From Gordonia mangrovi (lineage in GTDB: Bacteria > Actinomycetota > Actinomycetes > Mycobacteriales > Mycobacteriaceae), in NCBI RefSeq assembly GCF_024734075.1, contig NZ_CP102850.1:4154001-4218000 (forward strand): 64,000 nt of DNA. The letters run 5' to 3'. The position numbers were made by a program, and so were the translations under genes. Under the pieces are notes generated by a model, which was not told the DNA's origin, did no database searches, and saw only the letters and a list, made by a program, of their open reading frames with translations. How positions within the stretch are numbered: the stretch's first letter is position 1; each line of letters opens with the position of its first letter. Below are positions 46,028 to 54,867 of the stretch, piece after piece.

Positions 46028-46726
46028 ATGCCGTTTCTCAGTTCTGTAGGCGATGTCACCGAGCTCTATCTCGGTACCGAAGGCGTCGAACTCGACGAGT
46101 CGAACCCGGAGAACCGCTTCCGTCTCGACTGGCTGACGACGGTCGAGGAGGCTCTCGACGAGGTCGCCGCGGAACCGACCCGGCCGCTGGTCATCACCGC
46201 CACCGGCAAGTTCTTCACCAACGGACTCGACACCGACCACATCCTGGCCGCGCCCAAGGCGTTGCCCGAGTACCTCGATCGGGTGCACGCACTGTTCAGC
46301 AAGGTGCTCACGTTGCCGGTCCCGACCGTGGCCGCGATCAACGGTCACGCCTTCGGCGCGGGCGCAATGCTCGCGTTGTGCGCCGACTACCGGCTGATGC
46401 GCGCCGAGCGCGGGTTCTGGTCGCTGCCCGAGGTGGCGCTGGGCATGCCGTTTCCGCTGGGCATGAGTTCGCTGCTGCGCACCCGCCTCCCCGACCAGGT
46501 GGCGACCGAGGCGATGCTGACCGCGCGGCGCTATTCCGCAGCGGACGCCCACGCCGGTGGCATCGTCGAAGAAGCCGTCGGTATCGACTCGCTGCTCGCC
46601 CGCGCGCGCGAGGTGGCCGCCGAGCGGGCCCCGCTCGCGGGACCCAACCTCGGCGAGGTCAAACGGAACCTGCGTCAGCCGCTGATCGCCGACCTGCAGA
46701 TCGCATACCCGAGGACCGTGCTGTGA
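46028..46726 (+). CDS. Enoyl-CoA hydratase/isomerase-family protein
   Basis: Crotonase-fold enzyme, probably a delta3-delta2-enoyl-CoA isomerase. The 232-residue protein has the CoA and oxyanion loops in [12 protein letters not shown] and [23 protein letters not shown], and [20 protein letters not shown], where Glu in PEV is a likely catalytic acid/base as in plant-type enoyl-CoA isomerases. The shorter length than hydratases supports isomerase. ATG 46028 starts [13 protein letters not shown]. It ends 10 bp before the amidohydrolase gene, on the same strand. Confidence 0.83.
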   Translation: MPFLSSVGDVTELYLGTEGVELDESNPENRFRLDWLTTVEEALDEVAAEPTRPLVITATGKFFTNGLDTDHILAAPKALPEYLDRVHALFSKVLTLPVPTVAAINGHAFGAGAMLALCADYRLMRAERGFWSLPEVALGMPFPLGMSSLLRTRLPDQVATEAMLTARRYSAADAHAGGIVEEAVGIDSLLARAREVAAERAPLAGPNLGEVKRNLRQPLIADLQIAYPRTVL

Positions 46727-46735
46727 GGACCGCAG

Positions 46736-47929
46736 ATGGCCGTGAGTGAACGCGGAATCCGGCCGGCGGCACCGCGTGACGTGATCGATGCGTGGTGGGC
46801 CGCGCACCGCGACGATGTGGTGCGGTGGCGTCGGCAGATCCATGCGCATCCGGAGTTGTCGCGCCAAGAGGTGCACACCACCGAATTGGTGATGGCCGAG
46901 TTGACCGCGGTCGGACTGACGCCCCGTCGGCTGCCGCTGGGCACGGGCGTGGTCTGCGACATCGGCGGGGACGACCTACCGCGGATCGCGCTGCGTGCCG
47001 ACATGGATGCGCTGCCGATCACCGAGCACACCGGACTGGCCTTCAGTTCGACGGTGGAGGGTGTGTCGCACGCGTGCGGCCACGACGCACACACCGCGAT
47101 CCTGGTGGGGGTCGCCAAGCTGCTCGCCAGTGTCGACGACCTGCCGGTCGGGGTGCGGCTGATCTTCCAGGCGGCCGAGGAGGTCATGCCCGGCGGTGCG
47201 CTCGATGCGGTGGCGGCCGGGGTGATGACCGGAGTGGGCCGGATCTTCGCGCTGCATTGTGATCCGAAACTGCCGGTCGGCTCGGTGGGCCTGCGATCGG
47301 GGGCTCTGACGTCGGCGGCCGACCACATCGACCTGCAACTGCACTCTTCCGGTGGGCACACGTCACGGCCGCATCTGACCGGCGACCTGGTGTACGCGAT
47401 GGGGACCGTGATCACCGGACTGCCGGGAATCCTGTCGCGACGCCTGGACCCGCGCTCGGGCACCGTGATGGTGTGGGGCGCGGCGAACGCGGGCAGCGCG
47501 CCCAACGCCATCCCACAGGAGGGACGGCTGCTGGGCACGGTGCGCACCGGCGACCACGACACCTGGGCGCAGCTCGAACCGCTCGTGCGCAGCGTGATCG
47601 GCGAACTGCTGGCGCCGCTCGGCGTGCGGTATGACCTGTCCTATTTCCGCGGAGTGCCGCCCGTGGTGAATGACGAGCAGTCGATCGCCGCGATGCGCGC
47701 GTCGGTGGCGCAGATCGGCCCGAGCGCGGTCGCCGACACCCCGCAGTCACCTGGCGGCGAGGACTTCTCCTGGTATCTCGAGCATGTGCCCGGCGCGATG
47801 GGGCGACTCGGTGTGTGGGACGGCATCAGCCCGCTCGTCGATCTACACCAACCCAACTTCGACCTCGATGAGCGCGCCCTGGAGATCGGGGTTCGCACAT
47901 TGGCCGGCATCGCGCTCGGTGAGGTGTGA
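46736..47929 (+). CDS. M20-family amidohydrolase, AmiB1-like
   Basis: Metal-dependent amidohydrolase or peptidase acting on an N-acyl-amino acid or similar amide. The 397 residues have the M20 metal site pattern: [10 protein letters not shown], then [15 protein letters not shown] and [12 protein letters not shown] with metal-binding His and Glu residues, and [14 protein letters not shown] near the end. It is close to M. tuberculosis AmiB1/AmiA1 (Rv3306c/Rv3305c), a hippurate-hydrolase-like group. ATG 46736 follows GAGGACCGCAG weakly. It is co-directional with the enoyl-CoA isomerase-like gene. Confidence 0.9.
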   Translation: MAVSERGIRPAAPRDVIDAWWAAHRDDVVRWRRQIHAHPELSRQEVHTTELVMAELTAVGLTPRRLPLGTGVVCDIGGDDLPRIALRADMDALPITEHTGLAFSSTVEGVSHACGHDAHTAILVGVAKLLASVDDLPVGVRLIFQAAEEVMPGGALDAVAAGVMTGVGRIFALHCDPKLPVGSVGLRSGALTSAADHIDLQLHSSGGHTSRPHLTGDLVYAMGTVITGLPGILSRRLDPRSGTVMVWGAANAGSAPNAIPQEGRLLGTVRTGDHDTWAQLEPLVRSVIGELLAPLGVRYDLSYFRGVPPVVNDEQSIAAMRASVAQIGPSAVADTPQSPGGEDFSWYLEHVPGAMGRLGVWDGISPLVDLHQPNFDLDERALEIGVRTLAGIALGEV

Positions 47930-47957
47930 GCCCCCTGCGGTGTCGGGTGGCCGGGGT

Positions 47958-48440
47958 TCAGGGCTCGAGTGGTCCCGGACCGGGGCCCACGTTGCGCGAC
48001 TCGCGTAGCCGGAGGTCCTGCACGTAGTCGGCCGGTGCGCCGGCGATCTCGGCGGCCTCCGCCATCACCCCCAGGTATCGGGCCGACGGCAGCCCGCCCT
48101 CGTAGGCGTCGAGGACGTAGAGCCAGGCCAGCACCGGGCCGTCGGCGGTGTCCACCCGAACGCGGATCTTCACATGGATCCCAAGCTCCGAACCCTCCCA
48201 CCGGTCGAGGTTCTCCTCGTCTTCGGGGGTGACGTCGTAGAGCACGATGAAGACCTTGGCGTCGGGGTCGTCGCGGTCCTCGGTGACCGTCGCCAGCGAA
48301 CCCTCCCAGCCGATGTCGCCGCCGCCGAACGTCAGCCGCCAGCCGTGCAGCCATCCGGTCCCCGCCATCGGGGAGTGCGGCGCTCGCTCGGCCATCTGCT
48401 CGGGGTGCATGTTGGAGCCGTAGGCTGCATAGATGGGCAT
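47958..48440 (-). CDS. Gamma-glutamylcyclotransferase-like protein
   Basis: Small AIG2/GGCT-fold protein of unknown substrate. The 160 residues start MPIYAAYGSNMHPEQMAER, where YGSN is the substrate-loop signature, and continue VFIVLYDVTPEDEENLDRWEG, in the position of the catalytic acidic residue. It matches the placement of Rv3304 in M. tuberculosis. ATG 48440 starts directly with the first strand. It is divergent from lpdA; the 215 bp between contain no structure that I noticed. Confidence 0.82.
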   Translation of the reverse strand: MPIYAAYGSNMHPEQMAERAPHSPMAGTGWLHGWRLTFGGGDIGWEGSLATVTEDRDDPDAKVFIVLYDVTPEDEENLDRWEGSELGIHVKIRVRVDTADGPVLAWLYVLDAYEGGLPSARYLGVMAEAAEIAGAPADYVQDLRLRESRNVGPGPGPLEP

Positions 48441-48655
48441 TTAGGCCTTTGACCTGCACTTTCTCCGCGTGGCGGATGCCTGGGCGCTCCGCGCGATCAT
48501 CGAAATCGTCTCAACTCCCGATTGATCGTATTACGCGGCCGACGTGGATACGTGCGCGAGATGTGACCTGCACCCGCACGGCGCGGGCGCAGTGGGCGGC
48601 CCGCGGGGGACATGCCCTAGGTTGGTAGGCGACCCGCGGCGAACAGGAGTGGCTT

Positions 48656-50059
48656 GTGACCAAGATCGTGATCATCGGCGGCGGACCCGCGGGGTACGAG
48701 GCGGCGCTGGCGGCCGCCGCATACGGTGCCGACATCACGGTGATCGATTCCGACGGCGTCGGCGGTGCCTGCGTGCTGTGGGACTGTGTTCCGTCGAAGA
48801 CGTTCATCGCCTCGACCGGCATCCGGACCGAGGTCCGTCGTGCGGTCGACCTGGGCATCAAGCTGAGCACCGACGACGCGCTGGTCACCCTCCCGCAGAT
48901 CCATCAGCGGGTGCGTGATCTGGCGTTCGCGCAATCCGCCGACATCCGGTCCCGACTGATCAGCGAGGGCGTGAACTTGGTCTCGGCGCGGGCCACACTG
49001 GAGGAACGTCAGATCGGTGTCTCCACCCATGGCGTCGTGGCCACCCTGCCCGACGGTTCCACCGAGCGCTACGAGGGTGATGTGGTGCTGGTGGCCACCG
49101 GGGCGTCGCCGCGGATTCTGCCCGACGCGCAGCCCGACGGGGAACGGATCCTCACCTGGCGCCAACTCTACGACCTCCACGAGCTTCCCGAACACCTCGT
49201 CGTCATCGGTTCCGGTGTGACCGGCGCCGAGTTCGTCCACGCGTACACCGAACTCGGTGTGCGGGTGACCCTGGTGTCCAGCCGTGACCGGGTGTTGCCC
49301 GGAGAGGACGAGGACGCGGCCCTCGTGCTGGAGGACGCCCTGGCCGAACGCGGCGTCGAACTGATCAAGCACGCCCGCGCCGACAAGGTCGAGCGCAACG
49401 GCGACTCGGTGACCGCGCACCTCGCCGACGGCCGCACGGTGACCGGCTCGCACGTGTTGATGACGGTCGGCTCCATCCCCAACACCACCGACCTGGGTCT
49501 CGACCGGGCCGGGGTGGAGGTGGACCGGAGTGGATACATCACCGTCGATCGCGTCTCGCGCACGTCGGTGCCCGGGGTCTATGCGGCGGGGGACTGCACC
49601 GGCCTGTTGCCGTTGGCGTCGGTGGCCGCGATGCAGGGCCGCATCGCCATGTACCACTCGCTGGGTGAGGGGGTCAGCCCGATCAAACTGAAAACCGTTG
49701 CGTCGGCGATTTTCACCCGACCCGAGATCGCCACCGTCGGCGTGTCGCAGCAGGCCATCGACAACGGCGACTATCCGGCGCGGACGGTGATGCTGCCGTT
49801 GGCCACTAACCCGCGCGCCAAGATGAGCGGGTTGCGGCGCGGTTTCGTGAAGATCTTCTGCCGCCCGGCGACCGGTGTGGTGATCGGAGGCGTGGTGGTA
49901 GCGCCCACCGCCTCCGAACTGATCCTGCCGCTGGCGCTGGCGGTACAGAACAAACTGACGGTGTCCGACCTGGCGCAGACCTTCTCGGTGTATCCGTCGT
50001 TGACCGGTTCGGTCACCGAGGCCGCACGCCAACTCGTCCGCCACGACGACCTCGACTGA
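48656..50059 (+). CDS. lpdA: Flavoprotein disulfide reductase family, LpdA-like NAD(P)H:quinone reductase
   Basis: FAD-dependent NAD(P)H oxidoreductase, in mycobacteria LpdA reduces quinones rather than lipoamide. The 467 residues have the FAD motif IIGGGPAGYEAALAAA, the redox pair Cys39-x4-Cys44 (GGACVLWDCVPSK), the NAD(P) site VVIGSGVTGAEFVHAY and a second FAD motif AAGDCTGLLPLASVAAMQG. The C-terminal His-Glu dyad of true disulfide reductases is missing; the sequence there is VYPSLTGSVTEA. GTG 48656 follows ACAGGAG. It is followed by a convergent glpK, as with Rv3303c-Rv3302c in mycobacteria. Confidence 0.9.
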   Translation: MTKIVIIGGGPAGYEAALAAAAYGADITVIDSDGVGGACVLWDCVPSKTFIASTGIRTEVRRAVDLGIKLSTDDALVTLPQIHQRVRDLAFAQSADIRSRLISEGVNLVSARATLEERQIGVSTHGVVATLPDGSTERYEGDVVLVATGASPRILPDAQPDGERILTWRQLYDLHELPEHLVVIGSGVTGAEFVHAYTELGVRVTLVSSRDRVLPGEDEDAALVLEDALAERGVELIKHARADKVERNGDSVTAHLADGRTVTGSHVLMTVGSIPNTTDLGLDRAGVEVDRSGYITVDRVSRTSVPGVYAAGDCTGLLPLASVAAMQGRIAMYHSLGEGVSPIKLKTVASAIFTRPEIATVGVSQQAIDNGDYPARTVMLPLATNPRAKMSGLRRGFVKIFCRPATGVVIGGVVVAPTASELILPLALAVQNKLTVSDLAQTFSVYPSLTGSVTEAARQLVRHDDLD

Positions 50060-50077
50060 CCTCACCGCCACCTTCCG

Positions 50078-50129
50078 CGATTTTGTAGTACCAACCGGCG
50101 AAAAACCGCGCGTTCGTACTACGAGATCG
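50078..50129. terminator. Bidirectional terminator between lpdA and glpK
   Basis: CGATTTTGTAGTAC (50078-50091) and GTACTACGAGATCG (50116-50129) pair at 12 of 14 positions, with 7 perfect inner bases GTAGTAC/GTACTAC. The 24-nt loop includes an A5 run. It lies between convergent stops and could end transcripts from both sides. Confidence 0.65.
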
Positions 50130-50134
50130 AGGGA

Positions 50135-51643
50135 TCAGGCGAGGTCGAGGGAGTGCTCGACTGCGCGGTTCCAACCGGCGTAGAGGCTGTCGCGGGTGGT
50201 GGCGGGCATCTGCGGTTCCCAGCGACGGTCCTCGGCCCAGTTCGCGCGGATCTCGTCCTCGGACTCCCAGTAGCCGACCGCGAGTCCGGCGGCGTAGGCG
50301 GCACCGAGCGCGGTCGTCTCGTTGACCACCGGCCGGACCACGGGGACGTCGAGGATGTCGGCCTGGAACTGCATCAACAGGTCGTTGACGACCATGCCGC
50401 CGTCGACTTTCAGCGTCGACAACTCGACACCCGAATCGGCCTGCATCGCCTCGATTACTTCACGGGTCTGGAAAGCGCTGGCCTCCAGCGCAGCTCGGGC
50501 AAGATGGCCCTTGTTCACGAACCTCGTCAGTCCGACGATGACCCCACGCGCGTCGGGCCGCCAGCGGGGTGCGAACAGCCCGGAGAAGGCGGGCACGAAG
50601 TAGGCGCCGCCGTTGTCGTCCACGGTGGTGGCCAGCGCCTCGATGTCGGCGGCGTGGGCGAACAGACCCAGGTTGTCGCGCAGCCACTGCACGAGTGATC
50701 CGGTCACCGCGATGGAACCCTCGAGCGCATATCGGGCCCGCTGGTCACCGATGCGGTAGCACACTGTCGTCAGCAGGCCGTGATCGCTGAACACGGGTTC
50801 GGTGCCGGTGTTGAGCAACAGGAAGTTGCCGGTGCCGTAGGTGTTCTTGGCCTCTCCCGGGCTCAGGCACGCCTGGCCGAAGGTGGCAGCCTGCTGATCG
50901 CCCAGAATGCCCGCCAGCCGAACTCCGGGTAGCGAACCGTGCTCGCGCAGTGGGCCGTAGACCTCCGACGAACTGCGGATCTCCGGCAGCAGCGCAGTCG
51001 GTACACCCATCTCGGCGCAGATCTGTTCATCCCACTGCAGTGAGCGCAGATCCATCAGCATGGTGCGCGACGCATTGGTGACGTCGGTGATGTGCAGCCC
51101 GCCGTCCCGCCCGCCGGTCATATTCCACGCGGTCCACGAATCCATTGTGCCGAAGCAGAGTTCACCTGCCTCGGCACGCGCACGCGCACCCTCGACGTGG
51201 TCGAGCAACCAGCGGATCTTGGGTCCGGCGAAGTACGTCGACAGCGGTAGCCCGGTGCGCTCCCGGTAACGGTCGGTGCCCTCGTCGCCGGCGAGCTCGC
51301 GGCACAGGTGGTTGGTGCGGGTGTCCTGCCAGACGATCGCGTTGTGGATCGGCTCGCCGGTCTCGCGGTCCCAGATGAGGGTCGTCTCACGTTGGTTGGT
51401 GAGGCCGCAGGTGGCGATGTCGTCGTGCTTGAGGTCGGCCGAGGCGAGCGCGGCCGCCATCACTCGCCGCGTGTTGCGCCAGATCTCGGCGGCATCGTGT
51501 TCGATCCATCCGGCCTGCGGAAAGATCTGTTCGTGTTCGATCTGCTCGCTGCTCACCACCCGGCCACCACGATCGAAGATCATCGCTCGGGTGGATGTGG
51601 TGCCCTGGTCGACGGCGGCGACGTACGTGTTTGCGCTACCCAC
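50135..51643 (-). CDS. glpK: Glycerol kinase
   Basis: Phosphorylates glycerol to sn-glycerol-3-phosphate. From GTG 51643 ([20 protein letters not shown]) it has 502 residues, standard length. The FGGY-kinase ATP motif [14 protein letters not shown] is at the start, then [19 protein letters not shown], and [20 protein letters not shown] and [18 protein letters not shown] at the back (FGGY signature). ATG 51682 adds 13 residues and would leave only 15 bp to glpD, so 51643 is preferred. It is divergent from glpD, with which it acts in sequence. Confidence 0.95.
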   Translation of the reverse strand: MGSANTYVAAVDQGTTSTRAMIFDRGGRVVSSEQIEHEQIFPQAGWIEHDAAEIWRNTRRVMAAALASADLKHDDIATCGLTNQRETTLIWDRETGEPIHNAIVWQDTRTNHLCRELAGDEGTDRYRERTGLPLSTYFAGPKIRWLLDHVEGARARAEAGELCFGTMDSWTAWNMTGGRDGGLHITDVTNASRTMLMDLRSLQWDEQICAEMGVPTALLPEIRSSSEVYGPLREHGSLPGVRLAGILGDQQAATFGQACLSPGEAKNTYGTGNFLLLNTGTEPVFSDHGLLTTVCYRIGDQRARYALEGSIAVTGSLVQWLRDNLGLFAHAADIEALATTVDDNGGAYFVPAFSGLFAPRWRPDARGVIVGLTRFVNKGHLARAALEASAFQTREVIEAMQADSGVELSTLKVDGGMVVNDLLMQFQADILDVPVVRPVVNETTALGAAYAAGLAVGYWESEDEIRANWAEDRRWEPQMPATTRDSLYAGWNRAVEHSLDLA

Positions 51644-51697
51644 GCGGTCAGTGTCGCACGCGGTGGCATCCGGTGAGATCAATTAGGCTGGGCAAGC

Positions 51698-53440
51698 ATG
51701 AACACCGAGTTCAACCCGGACCGCCCCGCGGACATGGGACCGCTCTACCGCGCGGAGGCGTGGCGGCGGCTCGGGAGTGAACAGTTCGACATCGTGGTGA
51801 TCGGCGGTGGGATCGTCGGGGTGGGTGCCGCGCTCGACGCGGCAACGCGTGGCCTACGTGTTGCACTGGTGGAGGCCCGTGACATCGCATCCGGTACGTC
51901 GAGTCGCTCCTCGAAGATGTTCCACGGCGGCCTCCGGTATCTCGAGCAACTCGAATTCGGGCTGGTCCGTGAGGCGTTGCGTGAGCGCGAACTGTCGTTG
52001 CGTCTACTCGCGCCGCACCTGGTGAAACCGCTGCCGTTCCTGTACCCGCTCACCCAGCGCGTCTGGGAGCGGCCATATGTCGCGGCCGGGCTGTTCCTCT
52101 ATGACCGGATGGGTGGCGCGCAGTCCGTGCCCGGGCAGCATCACGTCACCCGCTCCGGCGCACTGCGGGTCGCGCCGGCACTCAAACGCAGCTCGTTGAT
52201 CGGTGGAATCCGTTATCACGACACGGTTGTCGACGACGCCCGACACAGCCTCACGGTCGCCCGCACGGCCGCCAACTACGGTGCGGTCATCCGCACCTCC
52301 ACGCAGGTGGTCGGGTTCCTACGCGAATCAGACCGGGTTCTCGGTGTGCGCGTGCGGGATTCGGAGAGCGGCGAGGTCACCGAGATCCGTGGGCACTGTG
52401 TGATCAACGCCGCCGGGGTGTGGACCGACGAGGTGCAGGCATTGTCCAAGCAGCGCGGCCATTTCCGGGTACGTGCGTCCAAAGGCGTGCACATCGTGGT
52501 GCCTCGGGACCGGATCGTCAGCGAGACCGCGATCATCCTGCGGACCGCGAACTCGGTGTTGTTCGTGATTCCCTGGGAGACGCACTGGATCATCGGCACC
52601 ACCGACACCGATTGGAATCTCGACCTCGCGCATCCGGCGGCGACCCGAGCCGACATCGAGTACATCCTCGAGCGGGTCAACGAGGTGCTGGTGACCAAGC
52701 TCACCCACGACGACATCGAAGGTGTCTACGCGGGTCTGCGGCCGCTGCTGGCGGGCGAGGACGATCAGACCTCGAAGTTGTCGCGCGAGCACGCGGTGGC
52801 GACGGTGGCGCCGGGTCTGGTGTCCATCGCGGGCGGCAAGTACACGACGTATCGCGTGATGGCCGCCGACGCCGTGGACGCGTGTACCGATTTCATCCCG
52901 ACCCGCGTGGCACCCTCGATCACCGAACGGGTCCCGCTGCTCGGTGCCGACGGGTACTTCGCCCTCATCAATCAGTGTGAACACCTGGGCCAACGATTCG
53001 GGTTGCATCCGTATCGAATTCGTCGCCTGCTCAATCGGTACGGCTCGTTGATCGACGACGTCCTCTACTATGCAGACGCCGACCCGTCGCTGCTGCGCCC
53101 GCTGGCCGCGGCGCCACAGTATCTGCGGGTGGAAGTGGTCTATGCCGCGATCGACGAGGCCGCGCTGCATCTCGAGGACGTGCTCGCCCGCCGCACGCGT
53201 ATCGCGATCGAGTACCCACACCGCGGCGTCGACTGCGCCCAGGAGGTGGCCGAGCTGCTCGCGCCGATCCTCGGATGGACCCCGGAACATACGGCATTCG
53301 AAGTGGCCACCTACGTCGCGCGGGTCGAGGCCGAGGTCGCCTCACAGCGCCAGCCGGATGACGATTCCGCCGACGCGCTGCGCGCCGCGGCACCCGAAGC
53401 ACGTCCGGAGATCCTGGAACCGGTTCCGGTGCCGGAGTGA
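51698..53440 (+). CDS. glpD: Glycerol-3-phosphate dehydrogenase, FAD-dependent
   Basis: Oxidises glycerol-3-phosphate to dihydroxyacetone phosphate, feeding electrons to quinone at the membrane. The 580 residues start with the FAD motif VVIGGGIVGVGAALDAATRG, followed by EARDIASGTSSRSSKMFHGGLRYL, the GlpD signature, and IAGGKYTTYRVMAADAVD in the C-terminal half. ATG 51698 is used; there is no strong ribosome site, and a possible -10 (TAGGCT) sits 15 bp upstream, so the mRNA may be leaderless. It is divergent from glpK with 54 bp between starts. Confidence 0.95.
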   Translation: MNTEFNPDRPADMGPLYRAEAWRRLGSEQFDIVVIGGGIVGVGAALDAATRGLRVALVEARDIASGTSSRSSKMFHGGLRYLEQLEFGLVREALRERELSLRLLAPHLVKPLPFLYPLTQRVWERPYVAAGLFLYDRMGGAQSVPGQHHVTRSGALRVAPALKRSSLIGGIRYHDTVVDDARHSLTVARTAANYGAVIRTSTQVVGFLRESDRVLGVRVRDSESGEVTEIRGHCVINAAGVWTDEVQALSKQRGHFRVRASKGVHIVVPRDRIVSETAIILRTANSVLFVIPWETHWIIGTTDTDWNLDLAHPAATRADIEYILERVNEVLVTKLTHDDIEGVYAGLRPLLAGEDDQTSKLSREHAVATVAPGLVSIAGGKYTTYRVMAADAVDACTDFIPTRVAPSITERVPLLGADGYFALINQCEHLGQRFGLHPYRIRRLLNRYGSLIDDVLYYADADPSLLRPLAAAPQYLRVEVVYAAIDEAALHLEDVLARRTRIAIEYPHRGVDCAQEVAELLAPILGWTPEHTAFEVATYVARVEAEVASQRQPDDDSADALRAAAPEARPEILEPVPVPE

Positions 53441-53533
53441 CCACGTGGTGACGGTCACCCGGGAGAGGGGACCTTTGACTCTGCCGGGCACCTTCCGGTG
53501 GTCGGAAAATGAAAAATGGCAGAAGGACAGGAC

Positions 53534-53956
53534 ATGGTCGACAATGCGGTGCAGGAACTCAGCGTCGAGGAAGCCTGGGAGTTACTCGGCAGTGCCGAAC
53601 TCGGGCGGATCGCGTTGAGCGTCGATGGTCACCCCGACATCTACCCGGTGAACTACTTCGCCGGGGACGGGCGGATCACGCTACGGACCGGCGAGGGAAC
53701 CAAACTCACCGAGATCGTGCTCAACGAGAACGTCGCCTTCGAGGCCGACGACCACAGCGAGCAAGACGCGTGGAGTGTCGTCGCCAAAGGCACAGCGCGG
53801 GTGCTTGTTTCGATGAGTGAGATCAACGCCGCCGACGAATTGCCGCTTCGTCCGTGGATTCCCACGATGAAGTACAACTACGTGGAGATCTCGGTTTCCG
53901 AGATCTCCGGTCGACGTTACCTGTTCGGTCCCGAGCCGGAACGGTACCCGGTCTGA
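53534..53956 (+). CDS. PPOX-class flavin/F420-binding split-barrel protein
   Basis: Small oxidoreductase or cofactor-binding protein. The 140 residues have a pyridoxamine-phosphate-oxidase-like split barrel: ELGRIALSVDGHPDIYPVNY, RITLRTGEGTKLTEIV and WSVVAKGTARVLVS are the core strands. ATG 53534 follows AGAAGGACA at good spacing; ATG 53516 is possible and adds six residues. It lies 93 bp after glpD on the same strand, probably a separate unit. The cofactor, FMN or F420, cannot be settled by eye. Confidence 0.82.
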   Translation: MVDNAVQELSVEEAWELLGSAELGRIALSVDGHPDIYPVNYFAGDGRITLRTGEGTKLTEIVLNENVAFEADDHSEQDAWSVVAKGTARVLVSMSEINAADELPLRPWIPTMKYNYVEISVSEISGRRYLFGPEPERYPV

Positions 53957-54034
53957 TTCGGGGGCGGGTATCGCCTCGTTTCGGGCTGCCGTCGCGACAC
54001 TTCTTGTCTCTCAGCGACTCAGGGCTGACAGGCG

Positions 54035-54054
54035 GTCACCACTGAGATGGTGAC
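54035..54054. terminator. Possible hairpin between the convergent PPOX and nei genes
   Basis: GTCACCA and TGGTGAC form a 7-bp stem with a 6-nt loop in a 113-bp gap between convergent genes. It has no U-tract; a terminator function is only likely by position. Confidence 0.4.
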
Positions 54055-54069
54055 GGGTCCGGTCGGGCC

Positions 54070-54867
54070 TCAGGTCTGACAGTGCGGACAGAAGTAGATC
54101 ACGCGATCCTCGCCGATCGAGCCGAGCTGGTCTCGCTCGATCGGCGATCCGCATCTGCGGCACAGTTGGCCGCGCCGACCGTAGACCCACATGCGCGCGT
54201 TGGGTGCGCTCTGTCCGGTGGTGGTCCGTGCGGTTCGCAGGCGATTGGCCCACAGCAGTCGGCGCGACAGATCCACCACACCGGGGACGTCGACGTCTCT
54301 CACCGGGCGTGTCGGCAACACCTTTCGGAGAAAACAGATCTCGCTTCGGTAGACGTTGCCGATGCCGGCGACGAGTCGCTGGTCGAGCAGTGCGAGCCCG
54401 ATCGGCTCGTCGGGCCGGGCCTCGATCCGGCCGATGGCCTCGGTGGGCTCCCAGTCCTCGGCGAGGAGATCCGGGCCCAGATACGCGAGGTCCGCGTCGG
54501 GAGAATCGGTGAGCTCCAGGATGCCGAGGTCGAAGCCGACGGCTTCGTGAGTTGCGGTGCGCAACACGATCCGGGCCTGGTAGCCGGGACGGCGCCATCG
54601 CGTGCCGATCGGGTGCACATGCCAGGCGCCCTCCATCTTCAGGTGCGAGTGCACACTCGCGCCTCCGGCATCCGGTTGATCGTCGTCGGGCCCGCCGACG
54701 TCGATGAGCAGGTGCTTGCCCACCGAACGCACCGAACCGACGGTGCGACCGGTGAGGTCGACGGTGGCCAGCGACGGCACGCGGAACTGCGTCCACTCCA
54801 GGCGCCGGCCGTCGAGAGCCGCGCGCAACCGGGCAGCGGTGGCGAACACGGTGTCTCCCTCAGGCAT
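54070..54867 (-). CDS. nei: Endonuclease VIII (Nei/Fpg-family DNA glycosylase)
   Basis: Removes oxidised bases and cuts the abasic site, part of base-excision repair. The 265 residues begin MPEGDTVF, where Pro2 and Glu3 are the catalytic residues, so the start at 54867 is certain. VGKHLLIDVGG gives the beta-strand lysine, LDQRLVAGIGNVYRSE the helix-two-turn-helix, and CRRCG-x14-YFCPHC the zinc finger. It overlaps lhr by 8 bp (start inside lhr's last codons), so the two are made together. Mycobacterial order nei-lhr (Rv3297-Rv3296) agrees. Confidence 0.95.
   Translation of the reverse strand: MPEGDTVFATAARLRAALDGRRLEWTQFRVPSLATVDLTGRTVGSVRSVGKHLLIDVGGPDDDQPDAGGASVHSHLKMEGAWHVHPIGTRWRRPGYQARIVLRTATHEAVGFDLGILELTDSPDADLAYLGPDLLAEDWEPTEAIGRIEARPDEPIGLALLDQRLVAGIGNVYRSEICFLRKVLPTRPVRDVDVPGVVDLSRRLLWANRLRTARTTTGQSAPNARMWVYGRRGQLCRRCGSPIERDQLGSIGEDRVIYFCPHCQT

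Noticed and set aside
48441..48655. Possible small genes in the gap between the GGCT-like gene and lpdA
   Set aside because: Open frames there lack ribosome sites and continue antisense or out of frame into lpdA; only divergent promoters are likely.
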